Shown here one piece after another: positions 1 to 6,961 of a stretch of DNA of 7,212 nucleotides. Under the pieces are notes generated by a model that was not told where the DNA came from, searched no databases, and saw nothing but the letters and a program-made list of their open reading frames with translations. A program made the translations under genes and the position numbers. Position 1 is the first letter of the stretch, and every line of letters starts with the position of its first letter. The stretch comes from Phycisphaeraceae bacterium (lineage in GTDB: Bacteria > Planctomycetota > Phycisphaerae > Phycisphaerales > Phycisphaeraceae), in contig JADZET010000327.1 in NCBI GenBank assembly GCA_020850375.1, positions 1 to 7,212 on the forward strand. The letters are read 5' to 3'.

Positions 1-395
1 CCCTCGACGCCGCCGATCAGCGGCTGGTGCAGCAGGACGCGGGCGTTGGGCAGGATGTAGCGCTTGCCCGCCTGCCCGGCCATCAGGAGCACCGAACCCA
101 TCGAGGCGGCCATGCCGATGCAGTAGGTGCAGACCTCCGGGCGGATGAACTGCATGGTGTCGTAGATCGCCAGGCCGGCCGAGATCGACCCGCCGGGGGA
201 GTTGACGTAAAAGTGGATGTCAGCCTTGGGGTCCTCGTTGGCCAGGAACAAGAGCTGGGCGATGACCAGGTTGGCCGTCTCGTCGGTGACCTGGTCGCCC
301 AGGAAGATGATGCGGTCCTTGAGCAGGCGGGAGTAGATGTCGTAGGCGCGTTCAGCCCTTCCGGACTGCTCGATGACCATGGGGATCAGGGGCAT
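1..395 (-). CDS. clpP: ATP-dependent Clp protease proteolytic subunit, 3' end off window
   Basis: Serine peptidase subunit of the cytosolic Clp protease. Two stacked heptameric rings of ClpP degrade proteins unfolded and fed in by ClpX, ClpA or ClpC ATPases. The visible 131 codons cover most of the protein (family usually about 195-210 aa). Seen: the NSPGGS oxyanion-region motif (residues 65-70), the GMAASMG nucleophile motif with catalytic Ser98, and LLHQPL with catalytic His123. The catalytic Asp lies beyond the window edge. The ATG at 395 is preceded by AAGGA (402-406) at 6 nt. The short N-terminus before the [17 protein letters not shown] block suggests little or no propeptide. It is divergent from the permease operon. 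Family identity is certain; whether this is one of several clpP paralogues cannot be seen. Confidence 0.97.
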   Translation of the reverse strand, partial: MPLIPMVIEQSGRAERAYDIYSRLLKDRIIFLGDQVTDETANLVIAQLLFLANEDPKADIHFYVNSPGGSISAGLAIYDTMQFIRPEVCTYCIGMAASMGSVLLMAGQAGKRYILPNARVLLHQPLIGGVE

Positions 396-466
396 AAGAA
401 TTCCTTTTCTGGCGACGCCCGGCCCTGGGCCGCGAAGTCGGGCTCCGAACAGGACCGCGTGAGGGG

Positions 467-472
467 ATTCTA
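467..472 (-). promoter_or_regulatory. candidate -10 element of clpP
   Basis: On the minus strand this reads TAGAAT (5 of 6 matches to TATAAT), inside GATAGAATCC. It would start transcription about 65 nt before the clpP ATG. No convincing -35 hexamer lies 16-18 bp upstream; TTGATC is present but only 12 bp away. This is a weak call. The same GATAGAAT octamer occurs in the -10 region of the 5537 gene. Confidence 0.3.
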
Positions 473-473
473 T

Positions 474-506
474 CACCCCCGGAAGATCAATCCACCCCCG
501 GAAGAT
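474..506. repeat. 14-bp direct repeat in the clpP/permease divergent spacer
   Basis: CACCCCCGGAAGAT occurs at 474-487 and again, identically, at 493-506, a period of 19 bp. It lies just upstream of the candidate clpP -10 element. Paired half-sites about two helical turns apart suit a regulator binding in tandem, but a chance duplication is also possible. It is unlike the CIRCE heat-shock operator. Confidence 0.5.
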
Positions 507-579
507 GGGTCCAGCCTCGGAACCCTGCGAGACGGCTGCAGCCCGAACCCGGCCGGGCGCGAACGTGTAGGATAGAGTC

Positions 580-1443
580 GTGCAGCCGAATCTCACAACT
601 CAGGCAGGCGAAAGACCCCGCATCGGACGCGGTCGGCGGATGGTGCTGGCGGCTCGGACGCTCCTGGCCCGCGAGGTGCTGGGCTTCGTCCGGCAGAAGA
701 GCCGCGTCATCGGGGCCCTGGCCACGCCGGTGGTCTTCTGGCTGCTGCTGGGCTCGGGACTCAACCACGCGATGGCCATGCCGGGCGGGACGGCGATGGC
801 GTCCGAGGGCGGGATTTCAGGGGGTATTGGCTATCGGGCCTACTTCTTCCCCGGCACGGTGGTGATGATCGTCATGTTCACGACCATCTTCACGGCCTAC
901 TCGGTGATCGAGGATCGGCGTGAGGGGTTCATGCAGGGCGTGCTGGTCTCGCCGGCGCCGCGTCTGGCGGTGGTGATGGGCAAGGTGGTGGGGGGGGCGG
1001 TGGTCGCCACGGCGCAGGGCCTGATCTTCCTGGCCTTCTGGCCGATCGTCGGCGGCTGGCCGGGGGCGGCGGCGATGATTGAAGCGGCGCTCGTGCTGCT
1101 CCTCGTGGCGGTGGCGCTGACGAGCATCGGGTTCTGCCTGGCCTGGCCGATGGAATCTTCGGCCGGGTTCCACGCGATCCTGAACCTCACGCTCTTCCCG
1201 ATGTGGTTCATGTCCGGGGCGGTGTTCCCGTATTCCTCGGCCCCGGGCTGGCAGAAAGTAATCATGGCGGTCAACCCACTGACCTACGGCGAGTCGGCCT
1301 TCGGCGGGCTCCTGATGGGTCCCGGGGCGAGTGGACCCTTGGGCCCTGGCGCGTCGGCGGTGGTGATGGTGATCCTGACGATCGGGCTGCTGGGTGCGGC
1401 CGCGCTGCTGGTGTCGCGCCGGCCGACGGGAGTCGAACGATGA
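580..1443 (+). CDS. ABC-2 type transporter permease
   Basis: Integral membrane subunit of an ABC-2 family exporter, 287 aa. About six membrane helices can be seen, near residues 43-60, 88-110, 132-157, 163-187, 195-215 and 258-278. Family hallmarks are the cytoplasmic [18 protein letters not shown] segment (111-128) and the FMSGAVFP...NPLTYGES stretch (210-239). The chosen start is the GTG at 580, with AGGA at 569-572 and 7-nt spacing; an ATG at codon 21 (640) is the alternative. It ends in an ATGA overlap with the SCO gene, so translation is probably coupled. The ATP-binding subunit such a permease needs is not upstream, where clpP diverges, so it must be encoded elsewhere. From the neighbours, a role in oxidase or haem/copper maturation is inferred; the substrate is unknown. 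An 8-G run lies at 990-997. Confidence 0.9.
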   Translation: MQPNLTTQAGERPRIGRGRRMVLAARTLLAREVLGFVRQKSRVIGALATPVVFWLLLGSGLNHAMAMPGGTAMASEGGISGGIGYRAYFFPGTVVMIVMFTTIFTAYSVIEDRREGFMQGVLVSPAPRLAVVMGKVVGGAVVATAQGLIFLAFWPIVGGWPGAAAMIEAALVLLLVAVALTSIGFCLAWPMESSAGFHAILNLTLFPMWFMSGAVFPYSSAPGWQKVIMAVNPLTYGESAFGGLLMGPGASGPLGPGASAVVMVILTIGLLGAAALLVSRRPTGVER

Positions 1444-2147
1444 CTCAGTTGATGAAACGACAGATCAGCCTGGGCGTGGCGGCGGTGTTGATGCTCGCCG
1501 TGTCACTGGGCTCGGCGTGGATGTTCACGGCCCGGCGCGGGGCAGTGGAGCCTCGGGCGGAACTGATCCCGGCCGGTCAATCGGGCGAGGTGTCGTACCT
1601 GATCTCGTCGGAGTCGTCTGCCGGCTCGGAGAGCGCGGCGGACGACGCCGTGGTGCTGCCGAACTTCCGGCTGACCAATCAGCACGACCAACCCTTCGGC
1701 CTGGCGGACCTGCGCGGCGAGGTGTGGGTCGGCGACTTCATCTTCACCCGCTGCCGGAGCATCTGCCCGATCATGACGGCGCGGATGGCCCAGCTCCAGA
1801 AGGACGTCGCCGATAGGCCCGGTCGCGAGCGGGTGCGGTTCGTCAGCATCAGCGTTGATCCCGAACACGACACGCCCGACGTGCTCAGCGCGTACGCCGA
1901 CAAGTTCGGGGCCGACCAGTCGCGTTGGACCTTCCTCACCGGCACACGCCAGCAGATCTGGGATCTGTGCGAGAACGGCTTCCAGCTCGGCGTGGGCGTC
2001 AACCGCGACGATCCCGACATGCCGATCTACCACAGCGGCAAGTTTGTGCTGGTTGACGCGGCAGGGCGCGTGCTGGGGTATTACGAGTCGTCCGATGAAC
2101 AAGAGATGACCACGCTGACACGGAAACTGGCGGCGATGGTTCGTTAG
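1440..2147 (+). CDS. SCO1/SenC/PrrC family copper chaperone
   Basis: Membrane-anchored thioredoxin-fold protein, 235 aa. SCO proteins deliver copper to, or keep reduced the cysteines of, the CuA site of cytochrome oxidase subunit II on the outer face of the cytoplasmic membrane. Seen: a signal anchor at about residues 9-29, a linker rich in Ser/Glu (50-70), the copper-binding CRSIC (CxxxC, Cys105 and Cys109) after DFIFTR, the family motif SVDPEHDTP (138-146), and the third copper ligand His198 in IYHSGKFVLVD. All three metal ligands are present; Cys177 is an extra cysteine. The ATG at 1440 overlaps the permease stop and has GGGAG at 1428-1432. An in-frame ATG at 1452 is a less likely start. 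The open frame extends upstream to 1203, but that part is antisense-free shadow of the permease gene. Downstream is DUF420, its usual functional partner. Confidence 0.95.
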   Translation: MTQLMKRQISLGVAAVLMLAVSLGSAWMFTARRGAVEPRAELIPAGQSGEVSYLISSESSAGSESAADDAVVLPNFRLTNQHDQPFGLADLRGEVWVGDFIFTRCRSICPIMTARMAQLQKDVADRPGRERVRFVSISVDPEHDTPDVLSAYADKFGADQSRWTFLTGTRQQIWDLCENGFQLGVGVNRDDPDMPIYHSGKFVLVDAAGRVLGYYESSDEQEMTTLTRKLAAMVR

Positions 2148-2164
2148 CCCCGGCGGGGGGGGCT
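2147..2164 (+). promoter_or_regulatory. intercistronic hairpin between SCO and DUF420 genes
   Basis: AGCCCC (2147-2152) pairs perfectly with GGGGCT (2159-2164) around a six-base loop. It begins on the last base of the SCO stop codon and ends directly against the GGAG ribosome-binding site (2165-2168) of the next gene. There is no T tract, so it is not an intrinsic terminator. It could tune translation or mRNA stability at the only junction in this operon that lacks a stop/start overlap. The function is inferred. Confidence 0.4.
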
Positions 2165-2174
2165 GGAGTTTGTG

Positions 2175-2648
2175 ATGGATCTGTCCTTCCTGCCCGCCGT
2201 CAACGCGGGCCTCAACGGCCTGTCGACGCTGCTGCTGGCCGGCGGCTTCGTGGCCATCCGGCGCGGCCGCATGCGGACGCACAAGCGGCTGATGATCTCC
2301 GCCTTCGTTGTCTCATCGCTCTTCCTGGTGACGTACGTGACCCACTACGCCTGGCGAGCGAGCGCCACCGGCACAGTTCACACGAAGTTCAACGGCCAGG
2401 GCCTCGCGGCCGGGCTCTACTACGGCATGCTCATCAGCCACATCCTCCTCGCGATGGCGGTGCCGGTGCTGGCGATCGTTCTGATCCGCTTGGGCCTGCG
2501 GCAGCGCTACGCGACGCACAAGCGGATCGCCCGCTGGGCCTGGCCGGTCTGGATGTACGTCTCGGTGACCGGCGTGGTGATCTTCATTGTGCTGACCTTC
2601 TTCAATGCGCCCTCCGGGGTGCCGGCGGTTCCGGTCGTGACACCATGA
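2175..2648 (+). CDS. DUF420 membrane protein (CtaM/YozB-like)
   Basis: Small integral membrane protein, 157 aa, of the DUF420 family. In Firmicutes, members (YozB/CtaM) are needed to make active haem A-containing aa3 oxidase, so an oxidase-assembly role is likely here. Four to five hydrophobic helices are visible (about 6-28, 40-60, 78-106 and 122-143). The conserved-looking histidines are His36 (THKRLM), His57 (YVTHYAW), His89 (ISHILLA) and His115 (THKRIARW). The THKR motif appears twice, before helices 2 and 4, suggesting an internal two-fold repeat. The ATG at 2175 is preferred over a GTG at 2172 because GGAG (2165-2168) sits 6 nt from it. The stop overlaps the next start (ATGA). Confidence 0.9.
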   Translation: MDLSFLPAVNAGLNGLSTLLLAGGFVAIRRGRMRTHKRLMISAFVVSSLFLVTYVTHYAWRASATGTVHTKFNGQGLAAGLYYGMLISHILLAMAVPVLAIVLIRLGLRQRYATHKRIARWAWPVWMYVSVTGVVIFIVLTFFNAPSGVPAVPVVTP

Positions 2649-3637
2649 GCGAATCCACGCCCCCCGAGCCCAGGCCCGCCTTTCAGCCGCCGACCGCGGA
2701 ACAGTTGCGACGACTGCTCGAGCGATCGAGGCCGGTGCCACCGTCCCGCCTGGCGGCCTGGATGCCGTTGCTGCTGCTGATCGGCGCGGTGGCCGTCATG
2801 CTCGCGGCCAGCTCCGCGCCCGGGTCGGCCGGCAGCGCGGGGATGATGATCGCCTGGCTGCTCCTGCTCGGCTGGTTCGTGCACCAGTCGTCGCGCACCC
2901 GTCAGCAGGTCGAGCTCGACCGCGGCGTGAGTCGGGTGCAGGACGCCTCGATGCTCCGCCGGCACCCCGAGGCGCTGCGGCTGGCGTGGAGTCTGCTGCC
3001 CAGCCTCCGCCAGACGCCGCAGCTCCACGCCCGGCTCGTGGCGATGATGGCCCACGACCTGGCTGAGGTCGGCGCCGACGAGGCGGCCCTGACCGGCCTG
3101 GACTACCTCCTCGAACGCGTGCCCCGCGAGCACCCGATCAGCCAACACCTCTCGCTCGAGCGCGCCATCCTGATGCTCAGCACGGACCGGCTCTCCGACG
3201 GTGACGAAGCGATCCGCCGGCTGCGGCACGTCCGCGAGTCCGGCGGCATCCCGGCCCTGGCCGCGATGCACCGCTTCGCCGAGCTCTACCAGATGATCCG
3301 CACGAACCACTTCGCTGACGCCATCGAGGGCGAGGCGAACCTGGCCGAGGACCTGCGGCCCCTGGGCGTCGAGGCCGGGTACGGCTACGGGCTGATGGCC
3401 CTGGCGCATTATCGGCTCGACCAGTGGCGGGTGGACGTCGACGAACTTTCGGAGACGGCTGCGGGCCTTCCGGGGGCGGCCGGGCATTGGTGGTCGATGG
3501 CCACACTGCTGCTGTCGCCCGCGGCGGCGGCGGTGCGCTTTCCCGAACTCGGCCAGTTGATCGAACCCCTGCGGCCGTCGCAGTCGCCCTCGCTGGCGGA
3601 AGTAACCGCCACGACGCGTGGAAGGGGGGCGTCATGA
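2645..3637 (+). CDS. hypothetical membrane protein with TPR-like helical repeats (first of pair)
   Basis: Unrecognised 330-aa protein. A Pro-rich N-terminus (5-33) is followed by two membrane helices (about 38-56 and 64-80) separated by a short Ala/Gly/Ser loop, then a soluble all-helical region to the end. Helix pairs with TPR-like spacing lie near residues 127-160, 168-196, 202-241 and 243-278, for example LHARLVAMMAHDLAEVGADEAALTGLDYLLE. If both helices cross, the soluble part is probably cytoplasmic and may be a protein-protein scaffold. The ATG overlaps the DUF420 stop, and no strong Shine-Dalgarno is visible, so re-initiation by the coupled ribosome is likely. It is not a known oxidase-assembly factor; that link rests on gene order only. 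Confidence 0.8.
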   Translation: MSESTPPEPRPAFQPPTAEQLRRLLERSRPVPPSRLAAWMPLLLLIGAVAVMLAASSAPGSAGSAGMMIAWLLLLGWFVHQSSRTRQQVELDRGVSRVQDASMLRRHPEALRLAWSLLPSLRQTPQLHARLVAMMAHDLAEVGADEAALTGLDYLLERVPREHPISQHLSLERAILMLSTDRLSDGDEAIRRLRHVRESGGIPALAAMHRFAELYQMIRTNHFADAIEGEANLAEDLRPLGVEAGYGYGLMALAHYRLDQWRVDVDELSETAAGLPGAAGHWWSMATLLLSPAAAAVRFPELGQLIEPLRPSQSPSLAEVTATTRGRGAS

Positions 3638-4557
3638 ACTGGCCTCGCCCGCTGGACTGGCTGAGCGTGCCCGGCCGATCGCGCCGGGGCAATCGCTTCG
3701 TGGACGCGGAGCGACTGCGGCGCGAACTGACGCGCGACGCGACGTGCTGGCTGGGGCTGTTGGTGCTCCTGGCGGCGGTGCTGCTGTTCGGTGCGGCGTT
3801 GCCGGCCGGCTGGGGCAATGGGTTGTTCCTGGTGGTGCTGGGCCTGTGGCTGCTGGTCAACCTCAGCGCCGCCCGCGGGGCCCGTCAATTGGCGGCCGTC
3901 TCGGCGGGGGTCGGCGTGTCGCCGCCGGCGGGCGAGACGCTCGGGAATGACGGGCTCACGCAGGCGCCCTCATCGCAACCGGGCGGTTCGATGGTTGCCG
4001 CTCCCGAGGCGCCTCCGCCTCCGACGGCGCTCGAGCGAGAGATCGACGCGGCCCTGTCACGCTGGCCGCTGCCGTGGGCCCTGCGGATCCTGTTCTATCA
4101 CCGGCTGGCCGTGCTGCGTCACCGCCAGGGCCGGTTCGCCGAGGCGTCGGCCGTCTGTCAGGCGATCCTCAGCCAGCCGATGGGAAAGGTCGAGCACCTG
4201 CGGGGCGAATTGCTGCTGATCATGGCCGAGTCACGCCTGCGCTGCGGCGACGCGTGGGGGGCGTACTCGGCGCTGATGGAGTTGTCGCGTCAGCGTCTGG
4301 GCCTGATGCAGCACCTTCAGCGTCTGGCGCTCCAGACGCGCTACGAGGTCATGACCGGCCGATTCGACGCGGCACTGCACCGACTGGAGGAGCGAGTCAC
4401 CCTGGCCGAACTGATGCCGGCCGAGCAGGGGGCCGCGATGCACGCGATGCTGGCCACGGCGGCGGGGCGCGTGGGCTGGAAGTCCGTGGCCGAGTGGCTG
4501 GGCCGGCGGGCGGAACTGCTCGGGGCCAAGGGTGCGGCCGTGGACCTGCGGGCGTAG
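3634..4557 (+). CDS. hypothetical membrane protein with TPR repeats (second of pair)
   Basis: Unrecognised 307-aa protein with the same layout as the gene before it. A basic N-terminus leads to two membrane helices (about 38-56 and 60-80). A low-complexity Pro/Ala linker (95-132, with a run of prolines at 127-130) follows, then TPR-like repeats near 155-182, 191-219, 231-262 and 267-297. The clearest is YHRLAVLRHRQGRFAEASAV, with the canonical small and aromatic positions of a TPR. The ATG at 3634 overlaps the previous stop and follows a strong purine-rich GGAAGGGGGG (3620-3629). The open frame continues upstream to 3424, but that part overlaps the preceding gene. It ends 6 bp from the convergent nitrilase gene. 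Function unknown; a scaffold or adaptor role is inferred from the repeats. Confidence 0.8.
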   Translation: MNWPRPLDWLSVPGRSRRGNRFVDAERLRRELTRDATCWLGLLVLLAAVLLFGAALPAGWGNGLFLVVLGLWLLVNLSAARGARQLAAVSAGVGVSPPAGETLGNDGLTQAPSSQPGGSMVAAPEAPPPPTALEREIDAALSRWPLPWALRILFYHRLAVLRHRQGRFAEASAVCQAILSQPMGKVEHLRGELLLIMAESRLRCGDAWGAYSALMELSRQRLGLMQHLQRLALQTRYEVMTGRFDAALHRLEERVTLAELMPAEQGAAMHAMLATAAGRVGWKSVAEWLGRRAELLGAKGAAVDLRA

Positions 4558-4563
4558 ATCGTA

Positions 4564-5343
4564 TTACCGCTTGAGCGCCTGCCGCCAGGCGGGGAAATCG
4601 CGGCGCGAGGCCTCGACGTCACTGATCGCAATCGTCGCACGCAGGACGCTGGGCTTGTCGTCGGCCTGGGCGACCACGCGGCCGCGCGGATCGAAGACGA
4701 CGCTCTGCCCGGCATACTCCGCGTGCGGATCGCGGCCGCAGCGGTTGACGCCGACGACGAACGCCTGGTTCTCGATCGCTCGGGCCCGCAGCAATGTCGT
4801 CCAGTGCTCGGCCCGTGACGCCGGCCAGTTGGCCAGGACGACGAAGAAGTTCACGCCCTCCCGCAGCCCCGCGCGGAAGAGCTCGGGAAAGCGCAGGTCG
4901 TAGCAGATCACCGGCATGACGGTGAAGCCCTGCCAGTCGAACGTGACGATCTTCCGCCCGGCCGAGAGGTGCTTGGGCTCGTCGGCCAGCGGGAATAGGT
5001 GCGTCTTGCGATAGCGGACGATCTCCCGGCACTGCGGGTCGAAGCCGACGGCCTCGTTGAAGGCTTTGCCGCCGCTCTTCCGGGGCCGGCTCATCACGCC
5101 GCCGAGGACGTGGCTGGCGGTGCGGGCCGCCTTCTCAGCCAGGAACTGCTGAGCGCGCCCGCCGACCGGCTCGGCGAACTTCTTCGCGTCGGCCGGACAG
5201 AAACCCGTGGCGTACATCTCCGGCAGCAGGATAAGTGAGCCGGGCTCAACGCTCTGGGCCTGGATCATCCGCCGGGCCTGGGCGATGTTGGCCATGGGAT
5301 CCTGCCACGTGATGTCGAGCTGGATGATGAGGATTTCAGGCAC
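4564..5343 (-). CDS. nitrilase-superfamily omega-amidase (YafV-like)
   Basis: Cytosolic carbon-nitrogen hydrolase, 259 aa, the usual length for this branch. Omega-amidases hydrolyse 2-oxoglutaramate or 2-oxosuccinamate to the dicarboxylate plus ammonia, clearing by-products of glutamine/asparagine transamination. The Glu-Lys-Cys triad is complete: Glu42 in LLPEMYATGF, Lys113 in YRKTHLF, and Cys147 in VICYDLRFPE. Recognisable YafV-type blocks are ADEPKHLSAG (120-129), ANWPASRAEHW (171-181), RARAIENQAFVVGVNR (186-201) and a C-terminal FPAW (250-253). The GTG at 5343 is chosen because homology starts there and GGAG lies about 9 nt upstream. The open frame runs on to 5538, but those residues look non-coding. 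It is divergent from the 474-aa gene and convergent with the TPR gene. The exact substrate is inferred from family resemblance. Confidence 0.93.
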   Translation of the reverse strand: MPEILIIQLDITWQDPMANIAQARRMIQAQSVEPGSLILLPEMYATGFCPADAKKFAEPVGGRAQQFLAEKAARTASHVLGGVMSRPRKSGGKAFNEAVGFDPQCREIVRYRKTHLFPLADEPKHLSAGRKIVTFDWQGFTVMPVICYDLRFPELFRAGLREGVNFFVVLANWPASRAEHWTTLLRARAIENQAFVVGVNRCGRDPHAEYAGQSVVFDPRGRVVAQADDKPSVLRATIAISDVEASRRDFPAWRQALKR

Positions 5344-5428
5344 GATACGATGCTCCTGTCCCGTTAGGTCGGCCGCGATTGACCGGCTCGCACCACGATC
5401 GCATGACGCGACAGGGAGGGCAAATCCG

Positions 5429-5457
5429 CTGACGGGGCCTGCGAGAAAAGATAGAAT
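5429..5457 (+). promoter_or_regulatory. putative sigma-70-type promoter for the 5537 gene
   Basis: CTGACG (5429-5434, 4 of 6 matches to TTGACA) and TAGAAT (5452-5457, 5 of 6 matches to TATAAT) are separated by 17 bp. Transcription would start near 5464, giving a leader of about 73 nt. No equally good promoter was found for the divergent nitrilase gene in the same spacer. Confidence 0.5.
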
Positions 5458-5536
5458 GCTTTTACACGTTGACTGCAACCACGCCGTCGCCAGTGCGGCG
5501 CCGATCAGACGCGCATTCAACCCGGAGGCACCGTCC

Positions 5537-6961
5537 ATGACTCAGACCCCGGATGTACCTGATGGATTCGCACCTGATCCTTCGCCGGCCAAGCCCCGTC
5601 ACAGGCGGCGGATCTGGCGATGGGTATTGCTGGCGGTTGTGGTGTTGGTTGGAGGGTTCGGCGGACATTGGTGGTGGATTGGCCATCGAGCCAATGTGGC
5701 GATCGCCGCCTACGGCGTGGCGGGCCATCCGACGACGTGGCGGCAGCTTAACGACTCAGTTCCCCGGCCGCCGGCGCAGCTCAACGCGGCAGAGATGCTC
5801 AGACCTACGTTGGATGCGATAGACCAACCCGGCAGTCAAGAGCTTGAGCTTCTGTTTTCAATCCGTGACACGTTATGTGAGCAGGTCAGACGCTCGCCGG
5901 ATAAAACCCTGTCGGCTGAACAGACTGCGGGGATGGAGAAGCTGCTTGAGCGGATGACGGAGTTGTCCGAGGTCATCGACGGTGGAATGCGGAAGTCCCA
6001 GGGCGCGCGCTGGTATGAAGACTATCGGCAGGCGGTCAGTCCCGACGATCGGACCATGCTTCCAAAGTTAAGAAAAGCGGCTGTGCTTATGCAGGCCCTT
6101 GCCTACTACCAAATCACGCAGCCGCAGATTGACCAAGCGATCGACTCTATGGCCCGCATCATGTTCCTGGCCGGCACGCTCAAGAATGAACCGCTGCAGA
6201 TTGATCAGATTGTGCGTTTTTCAATCGAGATGATCTTTCTGGACACGGCGTGCAATCTACTTCGAGGTCACACTCTTGAGGTAAGGCAACTTGACCGGCT
6301 GGCGGCGATTCGGACCTCGAACGACGACCCGACGTGGCTGCTGCGAGCGATCAAGGGTGAAGTGTGCGCCCATCTTACAACGCTCGATGAAATGACCCCG
6401 GGTTCGATTACGAGCGACCTCCATGAGCGCAACATGTACGAGCCTGACGAGCGCAAGATTCCGCTGCCGTCGCCGTGGTACTTCCTGACCAACGGCCCAC
6501 GCCGCGAAATTCCTGCGTTGCTCAAGAGTGTCACGCGGATCGAATCACTGGGCCCCGCCCGGCAACCCGGCTGGTGGGAACGCCAGGTCGAACTCCGGGA
6601 GACTCTGCGTCGTGAAATGGCATCGAGCTACTACTGCGGCCAGTTCTGGCTTGATGACCTACGGATCTTGTCCCTCGACGCAAAACGTCAGGCGAGTGTC
6701 AGGACCTTTGCCGCCGTTCTGGCCATTGAGCGTTACCGAATAACCGAGGGCCGCCTTCCGGGGAGCCTCCATGACCTTGTACCTGAGTACTTGCCCGAAG
6801 TCCCACTGGACCCCTTCGACGACCAGCCACTGCGCTATCTTCCACTCTCCCCAGGGCCGGGCTACATGGTTTACAGCGTCGGTGAGGATCTGAAAGACGA
6901 GCACGGGGCTTTGGACAAGGACGGGGACCCTATCGATCGAGGAATTGTGATCCAACGGTAA
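5537..6961 (+). CDS. hypothetical single-pass membrane protein with pseudopilin-like C-terminal tail
   Basis: Unrecognised 474-aa protein. A Pro-rich cytoplasmic N-terminus with a basic cluster (RHRRR, 21-25) precedes one membrane helix (about 27-48). A long, mainly helical extracytoplasmic region follows (50-390). The last 85 residues resemble the C-terminal part of type II secretion pseudopilins: an AIERYR helix (396-401), LPGSLHDLVPEYLPEVPLDPF (407-427), LRY (432-434) and YMVYSVGEDLKDEHG (443-457). The tail ends in an acidic Asp-rich loop (460-467) that could bind a metal, as Ca does in GspG; this is an inference. The ATG at 5537 has an excellent GGAGG (5524-5528) at 8 nt. Base composition is lower in GC than its neighbours (6181-6240 has 24 G/C in 60). 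It is monocistronic by position. Function unknown. Confidence 0.85.
   Translation: MTQTPDVPDGFAPDPSPAKPRHRRRIWRWVLLAVVVLVGGFGGHWWWIGHRANVAIAAYGVAGHPTTWRQLNDSVPRPPAQLNAAEMLRPTLDAIDQPGSQELELLFSIRDTLCEQVRRSPDKTLSAEQTAGMEKLLERMTELSEVIDGGMRKSQGARWYEDYRQAVSPDDRTMLPKLRKAAVLMQALAYYQITQPQIDQAIDSMARIMFLAGTLKNEPLQIDQIVRFSIEMIFLDTACNLLRGHTLEVRQLDRLAAIRTSNDDPTWLLRAIKGEVCAHLTTLDEMTPGSITSDLHERNMYEPDERKIPLPSPWYFLTNGPRREIPALLKSVTRIESLGPARQPGWWERQVELRETLRREMASSYYCGQFWLDDLRILSLDAKRQASVRTFAAVLAIERYRITEGRLPGSLHDLVPEYLPEVPLDPFDDQPLRYLPLSPGPGYMVYSVGEDLKDEHGALDKDGDPIDRGIVIQR

Noticed and set aside
27..575. 182-aa plus-strand open frame at the left edge
   Set aside because: It is antisense to clpP, which has full catalytic motifs and a good ribosome-binding site; the residues are low-complexity as expected from a GC-rich shadow.
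1203..1439. N-terminal extension of the SCO frame
   Set aside because: It overlaps the permease's coding region; the ATGA-overlap start at 1440 has a Shine-Dalgarno and directly precedes the signal anchor.
3424..3633. N-terminal extension of the second TPR protein
   Set aside because: It lies inside the preceding gene, is Gly/Arg-rich, and the ATG at 3634 has a strong ribosome-binding site.
4576..4591. Inverted repeat CGCCTG/CAGGCG near the convergent gene ends
   Set aside because: It lies in the nitrilase's coding end, has no T tract on either strand, and is explained by GC-rich codons; no intrinsic terminator was found for either convergent gene.
2507..4715. Several long minus-strand and alternate-frame open frames across the TPR genes
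   Set aside because: They are rich in Arg, Pro, Gly and Ala, lack ribosome-binding sites and known motifs, and overlap genes with coherent membrane helices and repeats.
5207..5536. N-terminal extension of the 474-aa protein
   Set aside because: Most of it is antisense to the nitrilase gene; the ATG at 5537 follows GGAGG at 8 nt and precedes a clear membrane anchor.
5344..5538. N-terminal extension of the nitrilase frame
   Set aside because: Family homology begins at the GTG at 5343, which has its own ribosome-binding site; the extension has no similarity to nitrilases and overlaps the divergent promoter.
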